Shown piece after piece: positions 43,014-50,270 of a stretch of 64,000 bases of DNA. The DNA is taken from positions 1 through 64,000 of the forward strand of contig JBBQWR010000021.1 in NCBI GenBank assembly GCA_038210495.1, read 5' to 3'. The DNA comes from JBBQWR01 sp038210495. Lineage in GTDB: Bacteria > Planctomycetota > Planctomycetia > Pirellulales > DATAWG01. Positions within the stretch are counted from its first letter, which is position 1; each line of letters opens with the position of its first letter. Both the position numbers and the translations under genes were made by a program. Below the pieces are notes generated by a model that saw only the letters and a program-made list of their open reading frames with translations, was not told where the DNA came from and did no database searches.

Positions 43014-43110
43014 AGACAGGATTAACAGGATTTACAAGATCTAGGAAAGTAAATTTTATTTCGCGGCGAAGCCGTGAAACAAAATCCTGAAATCCTGTTA
43101 ATCCTGTCTA
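43014..43110. repeat. Inverted pair of ACAGGATT / AATCCTGT repeats
   Basis: Left arm 43014-43040 (GACAGGATTAACAGGATTTA...) and right arm 43082-43110 (AAATCCTGAAATCCTGTT...) are almost exact inverted copies about 40 bases apart and fill the rplP-rpmC spacer. Confidence 0.88.
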
Positions 43111-43140
43111 TTTTACTTCTTTGTCTTTTTTGTCTTTGTT

Positions 43141-43557
43141 CTAAACCGAGCGTCTTCGCAGGAATCGAACTCGAACTGGCATCTTGTGAGCCAGTCGGGC
43201 GAAGCACATGCGAGCCGCTTCTTCCGATACGCCACCAATTTCGTACAGCACCGTGCCGGGCTTGATCACGGCCGCCCAATACTCCGGCTCCCCTTTGCCC
43301 TTGCCCATCCGTGTTTCCAAGGGAATCGAGGTGATTGGTTTGTGCGGGAACACGCGCACATACAGCCGTCCTTCGGTGCGAAGGTACTGCTGAGCCGCGA
43401 TACGTCCCGCTTCGATCGTCTGAGCACTGAGCCAGCCAGCCTGTGCGGCCTGGAGGGCGAAATCGCCAAACACCACGCGGTTACCCCGCGTCGCGTCACC
43501 TCTTATACGTCCTCTTTGGCTTTTTCGGTGCTTGACCCGCTTCGGCATCAACGCCAT
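43141..43557 (-). CDS. rplP: 50S ribosomal protein L16
   Basis: From the ATG at 43557, nine bases after GAGGA, the protein has 138 residues (MALMPKRVKHRKSQRGRIRG). Seen: GDFALQAAQAGWLSAQTIEAGR and RMGKGKGEPEYWAAVIKPGT. It helps position A-site tRNA. The start lies 62 bases inside the end of rpsC, an unusually large overlap for this pair. Confidence 0.98.
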   Translation of the reverse strand: MALMPKRVKHRKSQRGRIRGDATRGNRVVFGDFALQAAQAGWLSAQTIEAGRIAAQQYLRTEGRLYVRVFPHKPITSIPLETRMGKGKGEPEYWAAVIKPGTVLYEIGGVSEEAARMCFARLAHKMPVRVRFLRRRSV

Positions 43558-44191
43558 GGCCTGCGTCCTCGTACATACCTTGATTGATCCACACTTGTAC
43601 GCCAATGTTTCCCTGAGCCGTCGCGGCTTCAGTGAAACCGTAATCGATCTTCGCCCGGAGCGTCGACAGAGGCATCGATCCGGAGATCTGCTTCTCGCGC
43701 CGTGCCATTTCCGCTCCGCCCAATCGGCCCGCCAATTGAATCTTGATTCCCTTGGCGCCCGCTTCCATCGACGTCTCGACCGCTCGCTTCATCGTCCGCC
43801 GGAAACTGGCCCGCTTGGCCAACTGCTCGGCGATGTCCTCGGCCACCAATTGGGCATAAATCTCCGGTCGGGAGATTTCCTCGATCTTGATATTGATCCG
43901 CCGGCCGAGTAATTCTTGCAGCTCGCCCTGCAGCCGTTCCACTTCCTGACCCTTGCGGCCAATGATTACGCCCGGCCGAGCCGAGAACAAAATGACCTTC
44001 ACTTCATCGCGGGTCCGTTCGATTTCGACCTTCGGAATTCCCGCGAACTTGTATTTGGTGGTGATGAACTTGCGGATTCGATGATCTTCGAACAGCAGTT
44101 CTTTGAACTCTTGCTTCGAGGCATACCAGCGGCTCTTCCAGCCTTCCATGATGCCGACGCGGAACCCGACTGGATTGACTTTCTGACCCAT
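43496..44191 (-). CDS. rpsC: 30S ribosomal protein S3
   Basis: A 231-residue protein (MGQKVNPVGFRVGIMEGWKS). The KH domain includes VKVILFSARPGVIIGRKGQEVE, and the C-terminal domain GAKGIKIQLAGRLGGAEMAR and KIDYGFTEAATAQGNIGVQVW. The last about 20 residues are a basic tail whose DNA also encodes the start of L16. Confidence 0.98.
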   Translation of the reverse strand: MGQKVNPVGFRVGIMEGWKSRWYASKQEFKELLFEDHRIRKFITTKYKFAGIPKVEIERTRDEVKVILFSARPGVIIGRKGQEVERLQGELQELLGRRINIKIEEISRPEIYAQLVAEDIAEQLAKRASFRRTMKRAVETSMEAGAKGIKIQLAGRLGGAEMARREKQISGSMPLSTLRAKIDYGFTEAATAQGNIGVQVWINQGMYEDAGHGVDAEAGQAPKKPKRTYKR

Positions 44192-44230
44192 AGATTACCT
44201 GTGGAGTGCTTTTGGACCTGCTGCCTACCT

Positions 44231-44263
44231 CCCTCTCCATTTGGGAGAGGGCCGGGGTGAGGG
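44231..44263. repeat. CCCTCTCC...GGGAGAGGGCCGGGGTGAGGG repeat
   Basis: A third ribosomal-cluster copy of this family, in the rplV-rpsC spacer, with the complete CCGGGGTGAGGG tail. Confidence 0.85.
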
Positions 44264-44311
44264 CCTTTGAACTCGGACTGTTTCTTAATGTTGTATGAGT
44301 AAATTGCCGCA

Positions 44312-44340
44312 GGACAGGGAGCTTACGCTCCCCGCTCGCC
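44312..44340. repeat. GGACAGGG...CCCCGCTCGCC element abutting the rplV stop codon
   Basis: Its last base (44340) is also the complement of the final G of the rplV TAG stop, so on the minus strand the sequence reads TAGGCGAGCGGGG. The stem here is GGGAGC / GCTCCC. Confidence 0.85.
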
Positions 44341-44666
44341 TATTCCAGCGCCACGCGGATGTGGGCCATTCGCTTCTTGATCATGAACGCCATGCCCCGG
44401 GCATGCGGTTGGATTCGCTTCAAAATCGGGCCGCCGTCGATTCGGGCATCGGTCACGATCAGATCGGCGATATTCGACGCCCGGCGGTCTTCCGCGTTGC
44501 CCAGGGCGCTTTTGAGAACTTTCTCCAACAATCGCGCCCCGCGCTGCGGCATGTATTTCAAAATCTCCAGCGCCTCGTCGGCGTGCTTGCCGCGAATCAA
44601 ATTGGCCAGCGGCCGAACCTTCTGGGCGCTGATCCGAGCAAAGCGATAAGTTGCGGCGTATTCCAT
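44340..44666 (-). CDS. rplV: 50S ribosomal protein L22
   Basis: From the ATG at 44666 (MEYAATYRFARISAQKVRPL) it has 108 residues. The conserved loop and signature IQPHARGMAFMIKKRMAHIRV reach into the exit tunnel. A TTG-initiated extension upstream is unlikely. Confidence 0.98.
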   Translation of the reverse strand: MEYAATYRFARISAQKVRPLANLIRGKHADEALEILKYMPQRGARLLEKVLKSALGNAEDRRASNIADLIVTDARIDGGPILKRIQPHARGMAFMIKKRMAHIRVALE

Positions 44667-44683
44667 AACGATTACCCCTGCGA

Positions 44684-44830
44684 GTCTCAATGTCGAATGA
44701 CGAAATACCCAATGTCTAATGAATGACTAATGTCTAAATCCTAATGGCGAAGGCCTGAATTCAAGCTGTGTGCGCTGCCCTTAGTCATTCGTCATTAGGT
44801 CATTCGTCATTGATTAGGCATTCGTCATTA
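44684..44830. repeat. AATGACGAA / TTCGTCATT repeat cluster
   Basis: Left half holds AATGACGAAATACCCAATG and ATGAATGACTAATGTC. The right half holds the complement: TTAGTCATTCGTCATTAGG and GGCATTCGTCATTAGTC. They are inverted around the centre and fill the rpsS-rplV spacer. Confidence 0.82.
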
Positions 44831-44844
44831 GTCATTAGTAATTT

Positions 44845-45126
44845 CTATTTGGATGGCCCCTTGGACGCCTTGCCGCCGTGACCGCGGAATGTCCGGGTCG
44901 GCGAAAACTCTCCCAGCTTGTGACCGACCATGTCCTCGGTCACGAACACCTTGATGTGCAGCTTGCCGTTGTGGACCAAAAATGTCTGGCCGACGAACTC
45001 GGGAATAATCGTGCAGGCCCGGGCCCAGGTCTTGATCGGTTCGCGACCGCCGCCGGCGAGCATTTTTTCGACCTTGCCATACAGACGAGGGTCGATAAAC
45101 GGACCCTTTTTCAGCGACCTTCCCAT
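44845..45126 (-). CDS. rpsS: 30S ribosomal protein S19
   Basis: A 93-residue protein (MGRSLKKGPFIDPRLYGKVE). TWARACTIIPEFVGQTFLVH and KLGEFSPTRTFRGHGGK carry the S19 signature. It lies in the 30S head beside S13. Confidence 0.98.
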   Translation of the reverse strand: MGRSLKKGPFIDPRLYGKVEKMLAGGGREPIKTWARACTIIPEFVGQTFLVHNGKLHIKVFVTEDMVGHKLGEFSPTRTFRGHGGKASKGPSK

Positions 45127-45147
45127 GCGAATACTCTCTCTTACAAT

Positions 45148-45170
45148 CGCGTCGCGAGCGACGCGGCTAA
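45148..45170. repeat. GCGTCGCGAGCGACGCGGCTA element
   Basis: Near-identical copy, four bases beyond the rplB stop codon and in the same orientation relative to the gene as the copies beside rpsK and rpsM. Confidence 0.85.
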
Positions 45171-45174
45171 GTGT

Positions 45175-46032
45175 TTAGTGGATTTTGACTTGGCCGTAGC
45201 GGCGCGACTTGCGGCGGCGGACGATCGCCGAATTGGACGGCTTGCGCCGCTTCCGCGTGCCGCCACCCTTGGCGCTTTTGCCCCAGGGGCTGACCGGGTG
45301 CCGACCACCCTTGGTGCGACCTTCGCCGCCGCCGTGAGGATGATCGACGGGATTCATCGTCGTACCCCGGACGTGCGGACGCCGGCCAAGCCAACGACTG
45401 CGGCCCGCCTTGCCGAGAACGACATTCATATGATCCGAATTGCCGATCGCTCCGATCGTGGCTCGACAGGAGGCGGGCACGCGGCGAATTTCACCACTAG
45501 GGAGCGTGAGCTGCGCCCATTCGGCTTCTCGGGCAACGAGCGTGGCGCTCGAACCGGCCGACCGACACAGCTTACCACCGCGGCCTGGCTGAAGTTCAAT
45601 GTTATGCACGGCCATGCCCAACGGCACGTTCCGCAGTGGCATGCAATTACCAACCGATGGAGGCGCGTCGGGCCCACTCATGAGCTCGGCGCCCTGCTGC
45701 AAACCGTCCGGCGCCAGAATGTAGCGTTTTTCGCCATCCACATAATTTAACTGGGCGATGCGAGCACTGCGATTCGGATCGTATTGGATCGAATCGACCT
45801 TCGCCGGCACGCCGTCTTTGTTCCGACGGAAATCGATCAACCGATACGCCCGCTTGTGGCCGCCACCCCGATGCCGGGATGTGATGACCCCCTGATTATT
45901 GCGACCGCCGGAGCGGCGCAGTTTGACTGTCAACTCCTTGACCCGCTCGGCGCCCGGCGTCAATTCCTTGAAATCGCTGACGCTGGCCCCGCGGCGGCCC
46001 GGAGTAGTCGGATTGTATCGGCGAATTCCCAT
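45175..46032 (-). CDS. rplB: 50S ribosomal protein L2
   Basis: A 285-residue protein (MGIRRYNPTTPGRRGASVSD). Seen: GGGHKRAYRLIDFRRNKDGV, LAPDGLQQG, the conserved GEIRRVPASCRATIGAIGN and RWLGRRPHVRGTTMNPVDHP with the functionally vital His, then HPHGGGEGRTKGGRHPVSPW. L2 is needed for peptidyl-transferase centre assembly. Confidence 0.99.
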   Translation of the reverse strand: MGIRRYNPTTPGRRGASVSDFKELTPGAERVKELTVKLRRSGGRNNQGVITSRHRGGGHKRAYRLIDFRRNKDGVPAKVDSIQYDPNRSARIAQLNYVDGEKRYILAPDGLQQGAELMSGPDAPPSVGNCMPLRNVPLGMAVHNIELQPGRGGKLCRSAGSSATLVAREAEWAQLTLPSGEIRRVPASCRATIGAIGNSDHMNVVLGKAGRSRWLGRRPHVRGTTMNPVDHPHGGGEGRTKGGRHPVSPWGKSAKGGGTRKRRKPSNSAIVRRRKSRRYGQVKIH

Positions 46033-46041
46033 AATATATCC

Positions 46042-46064
46042 TTAGCCGCGTCGATTGCGACGCG
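46042..46064. repeat. TTAGCCGCGTCGATTGCGACGCG, inverted member of the GCGACGCGGCTA family
   Basis: An opposite-orientation copy in the rplW-rplB spacer. Confidence 0.8.
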
Positions 46065-46090
46065 TTCAAACCACTAGCAAATAATACCGT

Positions 46091-46426
46091 TTAGAAAAAG
46101 TCGATCCGATGCTCTGAGTGCAGCGTCACGATCGCCTTTTTCCAATCCTTGGTGCGTCCCAGATGAAACTTGCTGCGACGAGGCTTGCCTCGGCGATTTT
46201 GCGTATGCACGCGAATCACTTTCACGTTGAACAAATGCTCGATCGCGCTGCGCACATCGTGCTTGGTGGCCAGCCTGCTGACCTCGAACGCATACGCATT
46301 GTGCCGGGCCGATCGATGCACGCCCTTTTCCGTCACCAGGGGACGGATAATCACCTGATGCGGAGCGAGCAGGGGCGCGGCTGCGTGCGCATCCGCCGTT
46401 GTCTTGGCTAAAGTTTCAGTCGCCAT
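46091..46426 (-). CDS. rplW: 50S ribosomal protein L23
   Basis: A 111-residue protein with about 20 additional Ala-rich N-terminal residues. PLVTEKGVHRSARHNAYAFE, the HDVRSAIEHLFNVKVIRVHT segment and GKPRRSKFHLGRTKDWKKAI are diagnostic. L23 is the main SRP/trigger-factor docking protein. Confidence 0.98.
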   Translation of the reverse strand: MATETLAKTTADAHAAAPLLAPHQVIIRPLVTEKGVHRSARHNAYAFEVSRLATKHDVRSAIEHLFNVKVIRVHTQNRRGKPRRSKFHLGRTKDWKKAIVTLHSEHRIDFF

Positions 46427-46438
46427 AATTCACCGTTT

Positions 46439-46563
46439 TCAAATGTCTAATGACTAAGGTAGGAGTGAGAGACGTATTCGATTTGGTACCGATTGACGTC
46501 CTTAGACATTAATCATTGCTTAGACATTGGGTATTTCGTCATTCGTCATTCTGCCCGATTTCG
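46439..46563. repeat. AATGTCTAATGACTAA / TTCGTCATTCGTCATT repeat cluster
   Basis: The rplD-rplW spacer contains the left units AATGTCTAATGACTAAGG and the right complement units TTAGACATTGGGTATTTCG and TCATTCGTCATT, ending at the rplD stop codon. Confidence 0.78.
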
Positions 46564-47226
46564 TCATTCGTTATTATTCTCATCCGGCCGCGCCATCGCC
46601 GCCTTGGCCTTCGCGCGGAAGCTATCGAGCGCGGCCCGAGTGATCAGCACTCGCCGCGGCGTCAGCAGCACCCACGCATTGAGGTCCGTCACCGGCGAAA
46701 CATCTACGCTCCCGATGTTTCGGGCGCTCTTGAATACGTTCACGTCGTGGCCCGCCGTCGTCACCAATAGCGTCTCGCCGTTCCACTTCAGGGCCTTGAG
46801 AATCGCGGCCATGTCGCGGGTCTTCGGCGCGTCGAATTTCAAATCGTCGATGATCGTGACCTGATCGTCGCGAATCTTCGACGCCAGCGCCATTCGCGTG
46901 GCCAATTGCAGGGCCTTCTTGGGCAATCGGTAGGTCCAATCGCGGGGCACTTTGTGAAAAATATGACCGCCGCCACGACGGATACCGCTCCGACGCGACC
47001 CGGCCCGGGCGTTGCCCGTTCCCTTTTGGCGATACATCTTCTTCGTCGATCCGGCAACCATTCCGCGCGATTTCGTCGCCGCCGTGCCCAATCGCTGATT
47101 GGACTGGTACATGACCACCACATCGTGCAAGAGTTGCTTGCTAATGCGGGGCGCGAGATCAGTGGGCGCGATGTCGTACTTGCCGACTTCTTTTCCCGCT
47201 TTGTCGAATACCGTCAAACTAGACAT
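46564..47226 (-). CDS. rplD: 50S ribosomal protein L4
   Basis: A 220-residue protein. Seen: LLHDVVVMYQSNQRLGTAATKSRG, the tunnel loop KKMYRQKGTGNARAGSRRSG, and GGGHIFHKVPRDWTYRLPKK. In other bacteria L4 represses its own operon by binding the leader mRNA; whether that occurs here is unknown. Confidence 0.98.
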   Translation of the reverse strand: MSSLTVFDKAGKEVGKYDIAPTDLAPRISKQLLHDVVVMYQSNQRLGTAATKSRGMVAGSTKKMYRQKGTGNARAGSRRSGIRRGGGHIFHKVPRDWTYRLPKKALQLATRMALASKIRDDQVTIIDDLKFDAPKTRDMAAILKALKWNGETLLVTTAGHDVNVFKSARNIGSVDVSPVTDLNAWVLLTPRRVLITRAALDSFRAKAKAAMARPDENNNE

Positions 47227-47244
47227 AATAATATTTGTTCCGTC

Positions 47245-47268
47245 TTAGCCGCGTTCGCTCGCGACGCG
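47245..47268. repeat. TTAGCCGCGTTCGCTCGCGACGCG, inverted member of the GCGACGCGGCTA family
   Basis: Opposite-orientation copy in the rplC-rplD spacer, with a diverged loop. Confidence 0.78.
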
Positions 47269-47286
47269 CTATTGACCAAAAATCAA

Positions 47287-47961
47287 CTACATAATGTTCG
47301 TGTGCTTAATCACCAGATAACCGCCATTGGGCCCCGGCACGGCACCGCGCACGAGCAGTAAGTTATTCTCAAGATCAACCCGCACGACCTTGAGATTACG
47401 CGACGTCTTTTGCTCGTTACCCATCCGGCCGGCCATCCGCTTGCCTTTGAACAGACGAGCGGGAAACGTATTCATCCCGGTGCCGCCACCGTGGCGATGC
47501 ACTTTCTTCACGCCGTGGGTCGCCCTTTGGCCCTTGAAATTGTGGCGTCGCATGACGCCTGCCGTGCCGCGGCCCTTACTGGTGCCGGTGACATCGACGG
47601 CGACGACTTTTTCGAAGAGATCGACCTTGAATTCCTGGCCGACCGTGACGCCCTCGACCGTGGCGTCGAATTCGCGAACGAAACGCTTCGGTTCGCAATT
47701 GGCCTTGGGCAGAAGTGCGACGCCCGACTTGGCTCGCTTGCTGTCGAGCTTGGCCACTTGGCCGCGCTGGGACCGGGAGGCAAGGCGGCGGGGCTTGTCG
47801 CGAAAGCCCACTTGCACCGCTTCGTAGCCGTCACGCTCTTTCGTGCGGAGTTGGAGCACGTGGCAGGGCCCGGCTTCGATGACCGTGACGGGAATCGCCG
47901 TTCCCGCTTCGTCAAAAATCTGAGTCATCCCGACCTTGCGGCCGAGTAATCCAATAGCCAT
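47287..47961 (-). CDS. rplC: 50S ribosomal protein L3
   Basis: A 224-residue protein (MAIGLLGRKVGMTQIFDEAG). The signature lies in FEKVVAVDVTGTSKGRGTAG, followed by RHNFKGQRATHGVKKVHRHGG. L3 is an early assembly protein near the peptidyl-transferase centre. Confidence 0.99.
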   Translation of the reverse strand: MAIGLLGRKVGMTQIFDEAGTAIPVTVIEAGPCHVLQLRTKERDGYEAVQVGFRDKPRRLASRSQRGQVAKLDSKRAKSGVALLPKANCEPKRFVREFDATVEGVTVGQEFKVDLFEKVVAVDVTGTSKGRGTAGVMRRHNFKGQRATHGVKKVHRHGGGTGMNTFPARLFKGKRMAGRMGNEQKTSRNLKVVRVDLENNLLLVRGAVPGPNGGYLVIKHTNIM

Positions 47962-48208
47962 CGCTCGTATTCCCTGCTGAAAAGCGCTTGCGGGAGATCA
48001 AAGACCTTGGTTTGGCCGCGTTTCGAAAAACGCCTAGCCCAACCGCGTCGACCTTCTGAAGCCGGACTTGGTGAAACCACCAACATCCGGCGGCCGACTC
48101 AGCTCCGACTTACCCGAAAAGCTTCCGTTGCATAGAGTCTCTTGGTGTGAATAACGGCCAACAAATATCGTCTACTGTCGCTTTAATGTTTCGTTTTGGC
48201 GGGCCGGA
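47962..48208. other. 247-base rpsJ-rplC spacer, possible leader or regulatory RNA
   Basis: This is the longest spacer of the ribosomal cluster and the only long one in which I see none of the dispersed repeat families. On the minus strand it contains GCCGGATG...TCCGGC, around a TTGGTGGTTTCACCAA hairpin. This may be a structured RNA, but I cannot assign it to a known leader. Confidence 0.35.
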
Positions 48209-48538
48209 CTAGTGCCTGCCGCTCGCCTTGATCTTGATATCGACACCGGCCGGCAGACTGAGCTTGTTGAGAGCCTCGATCGTCTTGGCCGTGGCCTGCA
48301 CGATATCGATCACCCGCTTGTGCGTGCGAATCTCGAATTGCTGCCGGGCCTTCTTGTCGATATGCGGACCCGACAGGACCGTGTATCGCTCGATCCGGGT
48401 CGGCAAGGGGATCGGGCCATGCACTTCCGAATTCGTTCGCTTGGCCGTGTCGACGATTTCCGCCGCGCTTTGGTCAAGGACCGAATGGTCGTAGGCCTCC
48501 ATCCGAATCCGAATCATTTCGTGCGAGTGACCCGCCAC
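48209..48538 (-). CDS. rpsJ: 30S ribosomal protein S10
   Basis: First gene of the cluster. A GTG start at 48538 lies seven bases after GGGAG and gives 109 residues. IRIRMEAYDHSVLDQSAAEIV, GPIPLPTRIERYTVLSGPHI and FEIRTHKRVIDIVQATAKTI are diagnostic. Besides the 30S role, S10 (NusE) works in antitermination. rpsL, rpsG, fusA and tuf do not precede it here. Confidence 0.98.
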   Translation of the reverse strand: MAGHSHEMIRIRMEAYDHSVLDQSAAEIVDTAKRTNSEVHGPIPLPTRIERYTVLSGPHIDKKARQQFEIRTHKRVIDIVQATAKTIEALNKLSLPAGVDIKIKASGRH

Positions 48539-48936
48539 AAACGCTCTCCCGCCAGCCCTGGGCCAGCTCCGGAACTAAATTGGAAACCACCGATGATATG
48601 GGCTTTGTATTGAAGTGTCAATTGGCGTCAACGGGAAATTTTGGCCAAGTTGGGGAACGGCCTAACAGCGACGAAAGTATCGCGGAACTCTGCTCAAGAA
48701 AGGTGAACAAAGTCGCCGTCTCCCATGTCTAAACGACGCCGAGCGAATAATCGTCCACGCGAGGCCCATCAAAGTCGCCCTGCGGCATGGGATTACGAAA
48801 ATTTTCCCATTTCGGCCGCTTCCGCATATACTTCCTGCGGCGGAAACAGCCGATTCGATGGTAAAATAGAACGGCGCCTGCAAGCCGCCACGAAATCGAT
48901 TCTCTCGACAGACCGCAAAGGAGGACCAACCCGACC
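48539..48936. other. 398-base divergent intergenic region between rpsJ and hflX
   Basis: Holds the rpsJ promoter (listed) and presumably the hflX promoter; TAAAAT near 48862 is a possible -10 box for hflX but has no good -35 partner. A short minus-strand open frame (48662-48883) has no ribosome site or family likeness and is not called. Confidence 0.5.
48593..48621 (-). promoter_or_regulatory. Sigma-70-type promoter of the ribosomal-protein cluster
   Basis: On the minus strand a perfect TTGACA (complement of 48616-48621) and TATCAT (48593-48598, 5 of 6 matches) are separated by exactly 17 bases. Transcription would begin near 48586, leaving about 48 bases before the rpsJ GTG, long enough for the GGGAG ribosome site. 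An A/T-rich stretch lies upstream of the -35 box. Confidence 0.75.
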
Positions 48937-50265
48937 GTGACTGAAATGAACCGGACCGACAGTGTCGCCAGCGAAGCGGCGATCTTGGTGGGCGTTCTGA
49001 TGTCCGACCGAAAGGATTACGAGCATCCGCTCGACGAACTTGAGGGGCTCGCCGAAACGGCCGGCGCCCGCGTGGTCGGCCGGCTCACACAGCGGCGCGA
49101 AGCGCCCGATGTCACGACGTATCTCGGCAAAGGCAAGCTGGCGGAAGTCCAGCAACTCGCCGCCGCCACCGACGCCGATGTCGTACTATTCGACAACGAT
49201 CTCAGCCCCGCGCAGATCCGCAACCTCGAAGAAGCCCTGTCGATCAAGGTGCTCGATCGCACGGAGCTAATCCTCGACATCTTCGCCGGTCGTGCGAAGA
49301 CGTACGAAGCCCGGCTGGCTGTCGAGATGGCCCAGCTCCAATATTCGTTGCCGAGACTGAAGCGGATGTGGACTCACTTGTCGCGAATCAAGATGGGCAT
49401 CGGGATGCGCGGGCCCGGCGAGAAGCAGTTGGAAGTCGATCGCCGCCTCGTTGAAAAGCGAATTCACGATTTGGGCCTGGAGCTGAAGACGATTCAGCGC
49501 CGCAAGGAGCGCGAGGTCGCCAATCGCCGCGATCGGATGACCGTTTCGCTCGTCGGCTATACCAATGCCGGCAAAAGCACGCTGCTCAATAAACTGACCG
49601 GCGCCGACGTCCTGACCGAGAACAAGCTGTTCGCCACGCTCGATACGCGCACCCGCCGCTGGCAACTGCCCGGCTGGGGTCCGGTGTTGCTGAGCGACAC
49701 GGTAGGCTTCATCCGCGATCTGCCGCATCATTTGATCGCCAGTTTCAAGGCGACGCTTGAAGAAGCCCGGCAGGCCAACCTTTTGCTGCACGTCGCCGAC
49801 GCGAGCAATCCGGCGGCCATCGACCAGATCGCCGCGGTCTACGGCGTGCTCGAAGAACTGGGGATCACGGAAAAAGATACGATCCTCGTGCTCAACAAGA
49901 TCGACGCCGTGGACGACGGAGTCGTTAGGGGTTTGATGGGCCGATACCCGTCGGCGCTGGCGATCAGCGCGCGGCGCAATCGCGGCGTGGCTCAACTGGC
50001 CGGCGCGGTGAGCGATGCGCTGAGCCGAGATTTTGCGGATGTCGAGATCGAGACGGGCGTCGAAAACGGCCGTCTCCAGGCCTTTTTGGCAGCGCACGGC
50101 GAAGTGCTTTCGACTCGCTATCATGACAGCCGAGTCGTGATTCACTGCCGGATCAGCCAGAATCATCTCGGCCGCGTGCGCGAGGAAGGGAGCGTCGTGC
50201 GACCTTACGCTAACGGCGACGCGACGAACGGTTTCTCGTCGAACGGCCACGCCGAGGGAAGCTAA
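48937..50265 (+). CDS. hflX: Ribosome-associated GTPase HflX
   Basis: A 442-residue protein with a GTG start at 48937, twelve bases after GGAGG. The HflX N-terminal domain shows LAETAGARVVGRLTQRREAP, YLGKGKLAEVQQL and LSPAQIRNLEEAL, then RGPGEKQLEVDRRLVEKRI. The GTPase domain has G1 GYTNAGKSTLLNKL, G3 SDTVGFIRDLPHHLIASFKA, G4 LNKID and G5 ISARR. HflX splits and rescues stalled or damaged ribosomes, which fits its divergent place beside the ribosomal cluster. It is followed after five bases by a short-chain dehydrogenase, probably co-transcribed. Confidence 0.97.
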   Translation: MTEMNRTDSVASEAAILVGVLMSDRKDYEHPLDELEGLAETAGARVVGRLTQRREAPDVTTYLGKGKLAEVQQLAAATDADVVLFDNDLSPAQIRNLEEALSIKVLDRTELILDIFAGRAKTYEARLAVEMAQLQYSLPRLKRMWTHLSRIKMGIGMRGPGEKQLEVDRRLVEKRIHDLGLELKTIQRRKEREVANRRDRMTVSLVGYTNAGKSTLLNKLTGADVLTENKLFATLDTRTRRWQLPGWGPVLLSDTVGFIRDLPHHLIASFKATLEEARQANLLLHVADASNPAAIDQIAAVYGVLEELGITEKDTILVLNKIDAVDDGVVRGLMGRYPSALAISARRNRGVAQLAGAVSDALSRDFADVEIETGVENGRLQAFLAAHGEVLSTRYHDSRVVIHCRISQNHLGRVREEGSVVRPYANGDATNGFSSNGHAEGS

Positions 50266-50270
50266 ACGCC

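Noticed and set aside
48662..48883. 73-codon minus-strand frame upstream of rpsJ
   Set aside because: No ribosome site, no family likeness and a position upstream of the mapped promoter-like sequence in a divergent regulatory region.
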